64,000 bases of DNA from Opisthocomus hoazin (lineage: Eukaryota > Chordata > Aves > Opisthocomiformes > Opisthocomidae). A program made the translations under genes and the position numbers. Under the pieces are notes generated by a model. That model ran no database searches. It was given only the letters and a program-made list of their open reading frames with translations, and had not been told where the DNA came from. The stretch spans positions 4,030,001-4,094,000 of the forward strand of contig NC_134434.1 of assembly GCF_030867145.1 (NCBI RefSeq), in the 5' to 3' direction. Shown here one piece after another: positions 1-14,110 of this stretch. Position 1 is the first letter of the stretch. Every line of letters starts with the position of its first letter.

Positions 1-2239
1 ATGCTGGCTTAAGTTCAGAGAAGAAGAAAATACTGTTACTGTGGATCCCTAATTTGAATTTCTGTGCCCACTAGAAGTATTGACCTATGTCTACATTAAG
101 AGCTCTGTATCAGTACCTCAGCATAAACCCCAAAGTTAGCATAATGTGACTATGAAAGGTGCTTGGTATCAACCATTCAAGACTCTAAAGGACTACTGAA
201 ATCTAGCTAAATTTTTCAGAATGGTGTATATGGAGATGTGGCCCTCATGCTAAGAACAATATGCATACTGAGTTCAGCTAAAACTTATGTACATTATATT
301 AAATAACAGTACTTCCACCATGAAGCGGCATTTATAGATGAGACCAAGTGTGTCTGCTTACTTTTCTGGCGGCTGCACTGTAACACAAAATAATCCTGGT
401 GACTTAGACTGGCAGGGGTGAAGGGGCCTGACTGAATTCAGCATTAAACAGTCCAGCGCCATTCAAACTGAGTATCAAAGCTATTCTAGAAACTCCTCTG
501 GAAGAACCAGCATTAGAAAAACTCTTTCAGACATTCAGAACAAGAAGATAAACGTTAAAACATCAACTACTTTCACTTGAAAACTCTAAATTTAGATCCA
601 TTTCCTTTTTACACCTTTTGCATTAACTACATAAGACATAAAAACAAGAACCTAACATTCGGTGTTTTCAGTAGATGTTTTTAAAATATATTTTTGAAGG
701 GAATTATGAGCTAAAGCAATGGCAGCTTTAACAGCACGTGTAGTGAACACAGGTAGTATATAACTCTCAGTGGATGACTACAGGGGAAAGACATCCAGCA
801 ATTGGACTAAGTTTGTGGAGGCTGGAAGAGGAGGCAGAAGAAAGTGGAAAAAAGGTTGGGAGAATAACCTAGCATTCAGTGTTTTAGCATATGACATCAA
901 GCTCATGAAGAGAAAAATTACGTGTTTGGTCAGCTGTCATAAGCATCCCTGAAAAGGATTCTAACCTACTGAGCATCTGGTTTGGATTTGTTTTAATTTA
1001 TACAGCTCATCTATCCCACCCAGCTATCACTTGTATCACACTGGCATAGTGGCTTCTTACAAAGAAGCAGTCTCTAATCTGAAGTAGACTATCCAGATTT
1101 CACTGTAGTTTAACTCTGCAGATCCCACTGCATTACATCAGGGAAAACTCCGCCCTGTTTCCTGTATCCAGGCGCAGCCAAGGAGAAATCTGTCTAGGAA
1201 GGAATCTGTTGGAAGCAGTGCAAGTGCCTCCATGCGAAAAGAAGAACGCAATGTTTCCCACCAGCCATTAATTTTCTGTCAATTCTATTTCTATCTCTGC
1301 AGGGCTGGACTCCACTGGAACCAGAAGAAAGCCACAGCACAGTTAAAAGAGAAGAGGCAGACTGAAAGCCATCTCTGGATACAGACTGCCCTGCACAGCA
1401 ATGCGGTGTCGGCAAGGCGCACATTCCCCATGGAGGAGAAAGGATTCAGTTGTGCTGAAAATAGATCCTTCTTGAGACAGAGATCAGGCAGCTGCCTCCC
1501 TTTCTGCCGGCCCTTAAGATGTGTATTTTCTTCTCCTGATCCCTGTGGTTAGCTGAGAGACAAGGAGTGAGAAGGCACTTTTCAGCTAAGCAGCACAGCC
1601 AGGCTGGGGAGGGGAAGTGGCATTGCCTACAGGCTGCTGTATGTTGGCTGGTGGGAACCTCCCTCTCATGCGTGTTCAGGGTGGTCAAGCTCATGAACTG
1701 GAAACACGAGAATGTACCTGGATGGCACGAGATTTTGCAGAAGGAGCAGGAATCTTTTGCTGCAGTCTGGTGATCCCCAATCTTTCACCCTGGTAACTAC
1801 TCTCAGGCCCTCCGCTCCTCTAACTAGAACACACTGCCCTCCAAGAGGAAGATCTTCGGGGTTATGGCGGATATGAGTGCTCTCACTGCAAACAGGATGA
1901 ACCTAGTACCATGTGGTGCCAGAACTGTGGTCAGCTGGTTGTAGGAAGCTATTATCCCTTTTACTTGACACTCATCTGAAATGGTTTGTCCAGTTTTAAG
2001 CTCCCCAAGTCAAAAGGGATGTGAACTAATGGGACAGCAAGACGGGCAAGGGTCTAGAAAACGTGTGCTATGAAAAGAGTTTGAGGGCATATTTAGTCTG
2101 AGAAAAAAAGGGCTAATGTACATGAGGCACAGTTACAAAGACGATGTGCCAAACTTTTTCCATGAGTAGCAGGCAATGTAACAAGCGGCAATGATCACAA
2201 ATTTTTGCTTCAAAATTAGACATTATGAAAATTCTTGAC
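1..2239. other. Intergenic, nothing recognised
   Basis: AT-rich, single-copy-looking sequence. Short open frames at 1194-1773 overlap each other on both strands and have no family resemblance. In human, the MYH heavy-chain genes lie on this side of SCO1, but no myosin exon was seen here. Confidence 0.6.
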
Positions 2240-2706
2240 TATGGGGTAATTCAGAAATGGCACAGGCTGCCCAGAGACGATGTGGAGCCTCTGTTTGAAA
2301 AGCTTGGCTAATCAAAGCAATGACTGATCTGACCAACCTCAGCAACAGATCTGCTTGAAGTGGCCTACAAATGCCTACAAATATCTGCAGGGTGGGTGTC
2401 AGGAGGATGGGGCCAAGCTCTTTTCAGTGGTGCCCAGTGACAGGACAAGGGGCAATGGGCACAAACTGAGGCACAGGAAGTTCCGTCTGAACATGAGGAA
2501 GAACTTCTTCCCTCTGAGGGTGACGGAGCCCTGGTCCAGGCTGCCCAGGGAGGTTGTGGAGTCTCCTTCTCTGGAGATATTCAAGACCCGCCTGGACAAG
2601 GTCCTGTGCAGCCTGCTGTAGGTGACCCTGCTTCGGCAGGGGGGTTGGACTAGATGACCCACAGAGGTCCCTTCCAACCCCTACTATTCTGTGATTCTGT
2701 GATTCT
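2240..2706 (+). mobile_element. CR1 LINE 3' fragment
   Basis: Plus-oriented CR1 ORF2 C-terminus and 3' UTR ending in the octamer tail (attctgtg repeats, 2687-2706). The frame 2355-2621 encodes the endonuclease/RT tail with [20 protein letters not shown]. The first about 110 bp look like a more diverged CR1 piece partly duplicating the same segment. Confidence 0.9.
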
Positions 2707-3429
2707 GGGAGACTGAACTGAAGACCTCCAGACATTCCTTTGCAACAGCATTTCTGTGGCTTTAATGTAGCGGTTCCCTCTGTCTGTCTATAATTGTCTA
2801 GACAATTGCTCAAAGCTAAGCAGAGATGGTATCTGGAGCTTCATGTCTTGTGCTAAGAAACAGAAATTTTCCTGGAGTCCTGAAAACCAGCTTTTCTCAA
2901 GTGGACCACTGGGCATGAATCTTTGATCTCACTGTATTGTTGGAGATGGTCAGTTCCATGCAACTTGTCAAAAAATATCCCTCCAGAACACCAGTTCCAG
3001 AATACCACTTCTCAAGTATGTTGTCTGGAAACATCCTCAGCAGCAGTAGGCTTCAGTAGCTTTCAGTTCCTGAAGAACAACATGACATGCAGGCAGTCAG
3101 AGAACTCTGGAGCTCACTGGGGCAATGAAGTGCATCACACCACATCAGAAAGAAGTTCCAGCAGGTGAGGAGCAACAGGGCAGGCAGAGTACAGGAGAGT
3201 CCTCTTGTTATCACAGGCTGGATGCATTCACAGTGGTAAATGTATGCTGGTAAGCATTTCCCCAGCCCCGTTACAGGAATTTAGGGATCTGGTACAAACT
3301 TTTTTCATTCTGAGCCACTAGGAACCATGTCAGAAAATATGTGTGTGATACAGTGAACAGCAGCTAAGATCACCACTGTGTGTTATTTCTGAACACAACA
3401 TTGAAGAAAATAAGATTGCACGATGTCCC

Positions 3430-3516
3430 TGCCAATGGCATGGAGGTTGGACTAGATGATCCTTAAGGGTCCCTTCCAACCCAAACCATGGTGTGATTCT
3501 GCACGATTCTGTGAAT
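3430..3516 (+). mobile_element. CR1 LINE 3' tail fragment
   Basis: Short plus-oriented remnant with ggttggactagatgatcctt, then cccttccaaccc, and a degraded gtgattctg tail. Confidence 0.8.
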
Positions 3517-6500
3517 GGCTGTACTGGGTGAGATCAAAGGAACATGTAGACTCTCACATCAGAGACATTTCTCATCATCCCAGTCTCCCCAGATACATAC
3601 CCTCTGCGTGATGTCCTACTCATGTGGTGAAGCCTTCTAGAGCACAAACCACCTGAAGCTGATGAAAAATGTCATGTGACTGGAGCAAAACCAAATAATG
3701 CACACATGCAAAACTGTACTGAAAACAGCAACGTATTCTCTGTATCACTGCCAATAACGGGAGACAGAAGCGCAATCACATTTCTACTATCTCTATATGA
3801 AGCCTCAGAAGCCTTTGGCCTTCTCAGGTCTCAGTAACCTACTTGCCCTCCCACATGGAGCCTGTAATGCTCACAGGATACAGCGGCCATCCCCTTTAAT
3901 ACGGATCCCCTTGCACATCCTGCTCGTGAGCTCTAGGAGGCTGGAGAGAGCTCAGAGCTGCTCAGCTTCTGCTCCGGTTGGAAAGCTTGTCCTGCGGCTC
4001 AATGGCCTCCAGAGCAGGCTCAGGTGCCCACACAGATAGCGTCTCCTGTGCTTGGGGACAGGTCCCTTCAGCTGCTCCTCCTCAGGTGATTGGGGTCCCT
4101 GATGACCCAACCTGGTACTGGGGGCTGCTCAGGGACACAGGAGGGACTGGGAATGTCTGCATGGATGTGCTGCTCCTCTGAGCACACATCAGAACCAAGG
4201 TGAGATGAAGTCAACCCTGCACGTGGTCAGAAATTATTGATAATTACTCTGCCCTGCTTCAACCTAATCAGCTTGCTGGGTGACTAGTCTCCAGACCCTC
4301 ACAAAACACTGTAAGTATTCCACAACAAAGAATTTATATACATCTGTTCAGTGTTTATACACACATCAATGTTTGATGTGTTACCAACTGACTCTAAACA
4401 CTATGTCACACAGGTGACAGACATCGTGACAAGAAGCTTTGCTTGGACATGCTTCTGAAGTTACATTCCTCTCATTTACAACAACCAAATATGACCTGAT
4501 GTTGAGAAATTCAAAGATTTTTGTCCATCTGCTACATCTGTTACTTATTTGCGGATGAATTGGCATAGATTCCCTCAAAATCCCCAGGGGAAGAACATCC
4601 TGCCTAGTCACTAGCACAAAAGAAACTGATTGCACAGGACAAACACAGTTTCGCATTCTTCTCTTTTGTTTGACAGAACTCCCTCAGATAGGTGCTACAG
4701 CACTAGGATGCTTCCCAATTAAAGACAGTCTGATGCTGTTTCAAGTTATCTTCTCCCTTGCATTGCTACCTTTTATCTGATAAACAGCACTCGAGGAAGG
4801 AGGGTTTTTAGCAATTTTGATGTCAGGCATTGGGACCAGCCAGTTCCTGCAGAGGGAGATGAAAGTGGCTGAGCTTTAACAGAGAAGTGTATGAAGATCC
4901 CTGATCTTCCATGCTTGCAGCTAGTGGGATATGTGGGGAAAAGCTGTGGCTGTGGTTTCTGGGAGCAGCTACTTAGCACTACCCACCCCAGTGTGCCGTC
5001 CTGCGGTGGTAATCCAGCCTTGCAGGGCTCTGGCATAGGCAAAGCCATTTTGCTGTGATTGTTACATGATTATTATCCCCTGCTTCTGAACACTGCTGAT
5101 TACAGCAGGCTTTTCTTAAATAGTAGGGTTTTGTTTTACTCCCTTCCTTTTGCCCAGGTCTTTAGAAAAATTTACTCCCAAATAATTTGCTTTTCCATCT
5201 GCTATACAAACCTTAACCTCAGCCTATTTGAGAGGATATGAAACAGTAGCTGTGCATCCATGGCTGAAAACAATGAGGATCTGTCAGGTTTGCTCAGCTG
5301 TGAGGAAGCCAGAGCAGAAAAAAAAAACATCATGCAGATATAGTCTCATAAATTTGAGAATAAGCAGACAGCCATACCAGCCTAGAGCAAAGGTCCAGCT
5401 GGTATTTTGTACATGAGTGTATGTTGGACGCTTGGTGAAAACCCAATTTCACTTTTTCCATACTTTTATAATATTATGTAAGCATATAATCTTCCCACCT
5501 GGTCGTTCCTTTCCCAAAGTGAAAAATCATAGTCCAAACAGCTTCTCTCTCCAGTGGTCTCATCAATTTTGTCATCTTTCTCTGTACTCTCCCTAATTGC
5601 ACAGGCCAAAACTGCAGATGGTTTGTGGGCCTGCTACAATGATTTCTGTTTTGCGCTCAGTTGATCCTTATTATTCTTAATTCTCTGTTTGCCTTTTGTG
5701 GCCACCAGTGAGCACTGATTTGGAGGCAACTATTCACTATTCTGGTAGCCTTCCTATCTCCTAACCCTGGTCCTCCTTTCAGAGACTGAATTTCTATCGG
5801 GTTTGGTCTATGTATGGCTTAGAGTCATTGTACGGACAAAGAAATTGATGTTCTGTTTCATCTGCATAGAGGGGTTTACAGCTGATGATTACACAGTCTG
5901 CCTTACAAGGACGACATCTTTCTCAGTGGCTTTCAGCAAAATGACAGTGAGCAAGACTCAAGAGTGGCACAGCCCAGCTAACAGAGCAGGGGAGAGACAG
6001 GTAAAGCAGTAAACTTTCATTGGGGGGTGAGTATCAGAGTTGTGCTGTTACTCAAACTCCTCATGTTCCCAGCAAACCTCAGCGGAAGAGCTGGCCGAGG
6101 TGACATTCAGGATGCCCTTTCTATCACCCACCCAAGCAGCTGAGGAGCTCCTGTTACAGAGCAGGGGAGTGGGGTGGGCAGGCTAAGGCGCCTCCGGGGA
6201 GGACAAAGAAAAAAGAGAGCAAGTGGCAAAAGGGGGAGGGAAGGAAAATCAGGATTAGGTGCATAATATTAGCACTAGCAGCAACTGTATCCTAAAAAAG
6301 CGAGCAATGAGGTGATACCTTCCTAGGCTGACACTCATCTGTGACAGATGCACAAATCCCACTTCTGGGCAGGTTTCAGCGCTGTAAATGGAAATATACT
6401 GGTAAGAAATTTGTATAAACCTCTTCACTTTAAGCATTAGACTTTTCAAGGTTAAGATAGCCCACAGGATTACCATCGGTTTTGCTGAGTGCCAGAGTCA

Positions 6501-9500
6501 CTGCAGTGAAGTTACCAACAGGATACGTAGCAGAATTTTCTAGTCGCATTTTCTGAACTAACTTTATATGTTGCAGAAAAGTTTCTTTTGCATCCTCAAG
6601 AAATTTGTCAACAGCTTCATTGTTTTATGTTGGCAGATAGATTTCCTTGGTGGTTGTCTAAATGTTTCCTTAATTGCTCTCTGCGTCCATCTGAGATGCC
6701 GAGGGAAGGATCCAAGTCCCTGCTCCCTCTGAAGGGCAAACCAGTTGCGTAAAGCAGAACAGCTCCAGCAGAAGACAATGACAGTGATGTGCCACCAGAC
6801 AGCCAGCAGCCAGGCTGTTTCACATCTCAATCAGGACCGTGGTCTGAGAAAATATATGCTAAATCTGCTGCAGCTCAAGATGCAGTGCCAACTTCAGTCC
6901 ATCACTGCTTTGCTGAGCAGCACAGCTGTATGTTGTCTTCTGTCCAGATCAGTCCCTTAGGTCCCTCAAAGTGCCTGCTGCTCCCTGAGAAGTGCCTCCA
7001 GGTAACCAGTAGCTTGCAGGGTGCCTCGTAGGGTCTCACAGCAGACTCATCCTACGATCCCACACTGCTGTTTGCCTCTTACGTTAGCTAAGCTTGGACT
7101 TTACCTCTGATCCCAAAGCCTTCGTGTGTGCCGAACTGCCTTCCTCCCCACAGTGCTGAGCTGACACTGGGGCTGTGCTGCTGGCAAGGGGCTGGTGGTA
7201 GGCATGGCTGGTAAGACCACAGTCCTGAGGCCCTTACAGCAAGGCTCAGATGATTCCTCCTCTCATGGGGCTCCGGATACGAGCTTACAGTGTGAGCTGT
7301 TGAATTTGACTTTACTAACAAAGAGTTTCTGAAGGGGAATGTTTTCAACCATTTGCTCTACTGTTACTGGAACGCTGCATTTGAGTTCAGGAGATTCCTG
7401 GCCACCCATATGGGACAGCAGCTCTATATGGGCCCATCAGCTGCATCTATTTTAAACTTTCTCTCAGAAATGTTCGTTTATGGCCACTACGAACCGATGT
7501 TTTTCTCAAGACCTTTCCACAAGCCCTTATCAGGTGACACGCAGCCTCACTCCACGGATAGAGTGTCAATGCAAAATGACCCTCATTCTCCATAAAGCAG
7601 TGAGCAATTCATCTTCCTCACATCAGTGTCCCACTTTGATCCTGATAATCCAGCAGGCTTTATAGCAGTGGCTGTCAGTGGGGATTTTTTTCCCAGCCTC
7701 TGCTCCTCCTGCACGCATCGTCCCCTGGCTCAGAACCACTAATTCGTTCCTGTCCCCATTACGTATCTACCCTCTCCTCCCAGGATGGGCAGGAGAGGCT
7801 AGCACCACCCACAGATGCTTAGCTTCTGCTCCCATCTCCTCCTCCACTTCTGGGTTGGTGGGTTTTTTTCTTGGAAGATTCTTCATAAAACACATGCATG
7901 CGTGGTAGCCACAGGCTGGGCTCACACAAAGTGACACACTAGGTCCCTGTGGGGTTGGCCACAGCAGCATCTCAAAAACTTGGGCCACTCTGCAACGTCC
8001 CTATCCACTTACCCGTGCCAGAGAGAGCTGCAACTCCTGCGGCCAGTGGACCCCAACCCAGGCTGCCTTCCTTGCCTCTGGGGAGCAGGCTGGGGCAGCT
8101 GAGGTCTGGCCATGTTTGGGGGCTTCCAGACTCCAGCTGGGGACTGCCAGTAGCCCCCAGAGTCTTCAGCCCTCTGGAAGGTATGGCTTTTCACTCCCTC
8201 CTCCCAGTACAGCTTGTGCTCCTGGGTTTGGGAATGCTGCAAGAGGATGCTTTCCTCGCAGTGCAGCCAGCTACGCACAACACGGTGCGTGGGCATGAGT
8301 GATAAACCATGTGCCATGTGCAATACCAATGAAACAACATACAGCTTCGCAGATTAAATACAGTAAATTATTTCTTCAAAACTAAAATTAGTCTTTGCAA
8401 AGATCTCTCGAGGTGGGCTACAAGTTATATTGCCATTAGCAGATTATCATTGTAGCGTTTCCCAGCAGTTTCCCCTCAGATTTCTCCTGACCTTTGTTCC
8501 CCAAACCTGATGCCGAGTTGTCATTTCTTCCACCCCACATTCTCAACCACTTTATCACACATATCCATCTCGATCTCCTCCTCCCGTACTCCCCAGCACA
8601 ATTTCAACCCTACCTCAGCACTGTTCTTACTCTCACTTCCAGCTTATTAATTTTTTCTATAACAATCAGTCGCATGAAGGCAAGTCCAGCTGCTTGCACC
8701 AAACTTAATGCACTAGGGCCCCAGCTCCGTATTTGATCTGAACATGTTCACCGGCTGCTCCTGCTCCACTTGGCTGATAGAGGGGACACGGCTTTCTACA
8801 ACGCTGCGGGTTCTGGAACAAGCTTGGAGTAAGCCCTGTGTCTGCCTTCCACACCAGGGAAGGGATTCATGGACTGGGGCCTCTTGCTGATCATAAAAAA
8901 TATGGGCTTTCGGGTCCACAGGCATTGCTTTAATTTGTTGGTTTACAAAAGCAGATGCCCTCATCCAGCCCAAACTGAGCCCCAGCTGACCGCTGGAAGT
9001 ACCTGGGCAGCTGCCGTGTTCCCCACGGGACAGCACGTCCCAGGAGGCCATGGCGAGCACACAGGCGCTGCGCTGGCACAGCGGCATTGCATGGGCTTCA
9101 GAGGGGCCACTCTTGATTTATACTCTCACCACAGAGAGCACACTCGGGCCTGCTTCTGATTTTTAACATTTCAGCTGAGGAAGGAGCTGTGCTGGAGCAA
9201 GTCTCTCCGAGGTAAGAATAGCATTTGCCATCTTAGGACACAACACAGTTGTCCAGCTCCTACACGGCAGCACGTTGCGCTGAGATATAGAAGGCAACCT
9301 ACCCGCCGAGGAATGTCTTCGAGGGCTATTAGTGGCAGCGTATCATCTGCACAAACAGGCATGACCCCGGGCAGGAGTCTTGCAAGAGCCGGGCTATTCT
9401 GAGCTTTTGACACCGAGGATGAAGGGAGACAAATGACAGGCTGATCCTGCTGGCATGGGCAACCTCCACAGCTCTCTGCAGCCTGGTTTCCTCCTCTGGG

Positions 9501-10463
9501 AATGACTCTGGAGAAGGCCGATGGGCGATTTGGTGGGACCTCAGAGCCCAGGAGGCGGGGGCCAGGCGGGAGCTGTGAATTTGCCAGGGACACAAGGCCA
9601 GGCCTCCGTGCCATCGGCACTGCCCAGCCGTGCTTACGGCAAGTGCTGCCTGAGGGTGTGCGCCTGTCCCTGAGCCTAGGGCACGCGGCTGCCTGCTTGA
9701 TTTCTGACCACAGCCCTGAGAGCAGGAGAGATACCAGCAGCTATGGACCTGTATGCAAGCGAAACACAAAACCGTTGCAGCCAGGAGGGAATTCACCTCT
9801 TGCCACCTGAAGCTCGCTCTCTCCCCGATTGCTTCTTTGGCATCATGGATGTTTTAGAGGCCGCTTTTCCTCTTCCCAGCCATTGCAAATCCCCTTCCTG
9901 AATTATGGCCATCCTTTCAACATCCTCTTTCTTGTTCTGGTATGGATTTATTTCATTCCAATTTATGTCTCCTTTATTTTTTATTTCTGTTTCATTTTCA
10001 TCACTTCGTGAAAACCAGATCTGCACTTTAAGCTCTCTGGGGGGAAAAAAAACCTCTCCCAGCAAAGTTTTCACAGCGGGATCAACTGCCCAAGTCAGTC
10101 TCCCTCAGGACTCCACGTTCCGCTGGAGCGATGCACAGCAGCAGTGTTAGCAGGCAGGAACAAGCAGTCAGGGGACTGAGTGTGTATTAGGTATCTTATA
10201 AAGTTCTGCGACTAAATGCAATCCCACACCCTTAGAGGATGGATCTGATGCTAGTTCTTGGAGGCAGGCCCCTTGGCACCATCCCAGCCTCCTGAGCTGT
10301 TCCCAGGCATGTCCAGCACCCCTGCAGACGAGGACTCGGTGCGTTCAGCTGGCAGACCAAAGGCACAACTATCCATTCACGGGCAAGTTATTTTCTTCAC
10401 AGCTCGCTCACACACGCACACATCCACCTTGTTGGCCTTCTAGGTATTGCTCCTACTACGGAG
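3517..10463. other. Intergenic, nothing recognised
   Basis: About 7 kb without a recognisable exon, RNA gene or repeat family. The frames at 7.9-8.3 kb and 9.2-9.8 kb occur in slightly GC-richer sequence, overlap on opposite strands and have no domain signature. Confidence 0.6.
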
Positions 10464-10815
10464 GCAGAATCGCAGAATCACAGAGTGGTGGAGGTTGGAA
10501 GGGACCTCTGGGGATCATCCAGTCCAACCTCCCCACCAAAGCAGGGTCACCTAGTGCAGGCTGCAGAGGACCTTGTCCAGGTGGGTTTTGAGTATCTCCA
10601 GAGACGGAGGCCCCACAACCCTTCTGGACAGCCTGTTCCAGGGCTCTGTCACCTTCAAAGTAAAGAATTTTCTCCTCATGTTCAGACAGAACTTACTCTG
10701 CTTCGGTTTGTGCCCATTGCCCCTTGTGCTGTTGCTGGGCACCACTGAAACGAGTTCGGCCCCATCCTCTTGCCACCCGCCCTTAAGATGTTTATAAGCA
10801 TTTATAAGACCCTGA
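10464..10815 (-). mobile_element. CR1 LINE 3' fragment
   Basis: Minus-oriented. Starts on the plus strand with agaatcacagagtgg, then ggttggaagggacc, and extends through the conserved ORF2 end (PWNRLSRRVVGPPSLEILKT read on the minus strand). Confidence 0.88.
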
Positions 10816-12696
10816 ACTGCAGAATCTAGAGATGGAGGAGAGGATGCTCCACACTGATCTGGTGGTGACCCACAGCAGGATGCTCCACGGTTTGTCTCGG
10901 CCACTCCCCACGAGTACCCCCACCTTCTAACTGCCCAGACCCAGGTTTGTGGTAGCTGAGCCAGGCAGATGTGGAGACCAGTTCTCTTTCAACACCGAGG
11001 TTTTTCTGGCCAGTTTTGGTGTAAGGAAGCAGAGAGCTCTGGGCGAGCAGCGCGTGTCCTACCTTTCACAAAAAATGCTGAACCCTGCTTCACTCTGCCA
11101 TCAGACCTGACAACACCGGGACTGCCGGTGATGGTATGCATGGCAGGAACGGCTGATCAAGGGTTTTGTTTGTCGTGCCGCTTGAGGTGGGAAGACACTT
11201 TCCAAACGCCTAAATGGGACAAGAAAGGAGGCGTAGCAGAGAGGGTCAGCACAGACGCTCACAGCGTTGCCCTCCCTAACCCTAGCTGCAGTTTCACCTC
11301 TGTCTGGCAGAGCGTGGATCCATGGCAGAGGCTGCGACACAGCCAGGATGTTCTAGAAGCTTACAGACTGCTTTTAGACAGATATTACTTCGGTATTCTG
11401 CACCTCCAGCAACAGAGCACAGCTCACTCAAAACTCACTCAAAAGCAAGTATCTTAAGATTAGAAAACTAGAAAGAAAAGCAACTTTCTGCTGAGAGTTC
11501 TGGACAGGGTCACCCCATAATCCACCCACATCTCACCCCCAACAGACGGCTACCAAGCCACAGCTTGTTTTACATCTGTGCCTTAGGCGTGCAGTAATGT
11601 GAGGTCATTAGTCAAGTGCGGAGTTGCTGCAGGAGATAAAAGAAGAAAGTGGTGCTACACAGCAAATTAGTTTGTGTTTGGTTAGCTTAGGACTGAAAAT
11701 AATTTTCCACTGGAATCATACCTCAACTGGACAAAGGTACATTATGTATGAGCTACCATTTACAGGGCTCTCCAGCAGCATAAGCTCCCCCAGCTGAGCT
11801 TCCTTGAAGTGACACGGTTGGAAATAAAGATACAATTACATCAGTGCCCTGGTAGCAAACAAATGTCAGCTGGTGATATTGTGGAGGACAGCATCCTCTT
11901 CAGAGCAGGAGGAGAAGGAAAAGGCCAAGAGCAACCATGCAAATGCCTGTTTTGTTGGAAGCGCATGAGAAAATCCCCTTGTCAGAAGGGGGACAATCCA
12001 GATGAAGTCTCAAACTTCATTGCCAAACCCCACCTCTCCCCCAAGGCCCAAGAGGAGTTTCACCAGCAACATAAGCATTGTTTAACTGACTGTATTATGG
12101 TGAGCAATGACTGGGGCAATGTAAAATGCCTGCAGTCTTACTTGCCTCCCCCTCCACTCTGCCCACAAACTGGCTGGATGTTCTCCCTAAACTTCAAAAG
12201 ACGAGCAGAGATGCTTATCAGTAGCCCTAACCACTACAAGTATAATTAAATGGCTGCATGACGGACAGGTCCTTACCACATACAGCAGCATGCATCCTTT
12301 CCCATGCTCAGTTCTCAGCCACATTTGCTGTACTCATAATTTCTGTCCTACCACCATCTACCTAGAAAGTTAAAATCCCCCCATTAGGTCCCTGGAACTC
12401 TGATGACATTTGTGCTCTGTTCTATTCCCACCCAAGTTCCTCTTCTACTCCCCAAGCCTTCCTTTTTTCGTCTTTGGCCTCCTCAGAACCCTTCTCTTCT
12501 GGAGAAGGGTGACAGGGCCCAGGGCAGCAGCCCCATTGTCCCCTGTCCCCCGTTGCCCCCTGGGCCAGTCACTCTCTGTGGAGAGGAGGATGAGGAAGGC
12601 TGCCAGCTGCCCATCCCTTCCCTCCCAGCCAGCCACGTGCCCTCCAGGCAGAACGGCTCCCGGCCCCCCAGGGCAGGCTCCGGCAGAGCAGCAGCC
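10816..12696. other. Intergenic, nothing firm
   Basis: Contains open frames at 10969-11457 (162 codons) and 11809-12249 (146 codons) on the plus strand. Neither has a recognisable domain, and codon use looks like ordinary intergenic DNA. Confidence 0.5.
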
Positions 12697-12819
12697 ATGG
12701 CCTCGTGCAGCCTGGCCCAGCTGCTGGCCGAGGCCTTCGGGATGCCCGGGCAGGTCAACTTCCCGGCGCTACACAGGCTGCTGCAGGCCGTGCTCACGGG
12801 GACAGTCATGAGTGATTAG
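12697..12819 (+). pseudogene. Orphan exon resembling the N-terminus of DUF4795 (QRICH2/C16orf96-like) proteins
   Basis: A 40-codon frame with a perfect Kozak start (GCAGCCATGG) in a local GC-rich patch. It reads MASCSLAQLLAEAFGMPGQV, then NFPALHRLLQAVL, and stops at TAG 12817. From memory, C16orf96 and QRICH2 start with a similar block (a VNF.ALH.LL pattern after a short helix). No good splice donor is obvious between the conserved block and the stop, and no continuation was found nearby. It may be a first exon with an unusual donor, or a decayed duplicate. The upstream in-frame open region from 12403 is probably not coding. Confidence 0.4.
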
Positions 12820-13504
12820 AGACACTACCACCATTCAGATACACCACGGGACTGCAACCAAAGCACTGTGTGGACCACGCAGTCGTCACCGTTCAAGTGC
12901 AAGGCACAGGCTGAAGCAGGAGATCCACTCAAAAACCACTGGGCTCCGTGCTCAGACACAGCTCAAGCTCAAAACAAGTGGAGGCAGGGCTGCTTAGCAG
13001 CTCCTGGTCAAAACAAGCTTCTTTGAAATGAATGCTGAGGACCAGGCACTGACTGGATCAGGCCAGGGAACCACATCCTCTCTGCTGCACTCGCCTGCTC
13101 TGGGTGCAAGAAAGCTTGTCAGCTGCAGCACACACAGTTTCAGAGTTGGAGAGCAGACAAACTCCCGTGTCACAGTCCATTTGATTGAGGTCAATTCTCC
13201 TTAAGATCAAAACTGGATTTGGACTAAGCCCTTTTGGCTATCGTGGTAGGCACACGGATTATTTTCACACTGGCAGTACACATGTGACAGGGTACAGAAA
13301 AATTAAACCTGATTTGGATTTTGCCCTGATGACTGTGGACTGATGCCCGGTCTGGCTCCTGCATCCTCTCAAGAGACACCAGCCAAGACAAGGGCATGCT
13401 TTCCTGACAGGTTTCTTTAAGTGCAAAACAACAAATTTCAATGAAGTGGGAAAAAGACAGAAATGTGTTTGAAGCACATTTCTGGGCACATGAAAGAGAA
13501 GGTG

Positions 13505-14110
13505 ACTGGGAACAGTCAGCGTGGATTTACTAAGAAGTAAAGCGCATCTGACCACCCTGGTTGCCTTTTGTGAGAAAATGGCCAGATCCGTGGATGTGGG
13601 TAGAGCAGTGGATGCCGCTCCCAAAACTATCTACCACAATATTCTTGTATCCATGTTAGGAGGTTATGGTCTGGATGAGTGGGCGACTAGATGGGTAAAG
13701 AACCTGGCTTGGCAATCAGACTCAGGAGATTGTTGTTAATGGGTCACACACATGGGTCTGTCCTGGGAGTTTTCCTGTTTAACATCTTTACCAACGATCT
13801 GGCAGAGGCAACAACACACTCACTTATGAAGTCTGCAGATAGCAGCATAGTGGGGGGAGCAGCTGACACCCTCTGCATCAGAGCTGCCATCTGGAGGGAC
13901 CAACAGGCTGCAGGGATGGGCTGACAGAAACCTCATGAAGTTCAGCGAGGACTAACACATAGTCCTGGCACCCAGTGAGAAAAACATCCTTGCAAAAACA
14001 CATGCTGGGAACCAACTAGCCAGGGGGCAGTTTGGGGAAAAGAATCTGAGGTCAAGGTGGTCAGGGGCCTCAGCTGGCCATCGCACTCAACACGAGGACA
14101 AGCTTCCCCT
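13505..14110 (+). mobile_element. Degenerate CR1-like LINE (reverse transcriptase part)
   Basis: Broken frames read as a decayed non-LTR RT. One contains SVLGVFLFNIFTNDLAEATT (compare G.VLGP.LFNIFINDL) and ends near ADRNLMKF-like sequence at 13920. Several frameshifts and stops; inactive. Confidence 0.65.

Noticed and set aside
10969-11457. 162-codon plus-strand frame
   Set aside because: No recognisable domain, no splice or promoter context and no sign of conservation that can be judged here.
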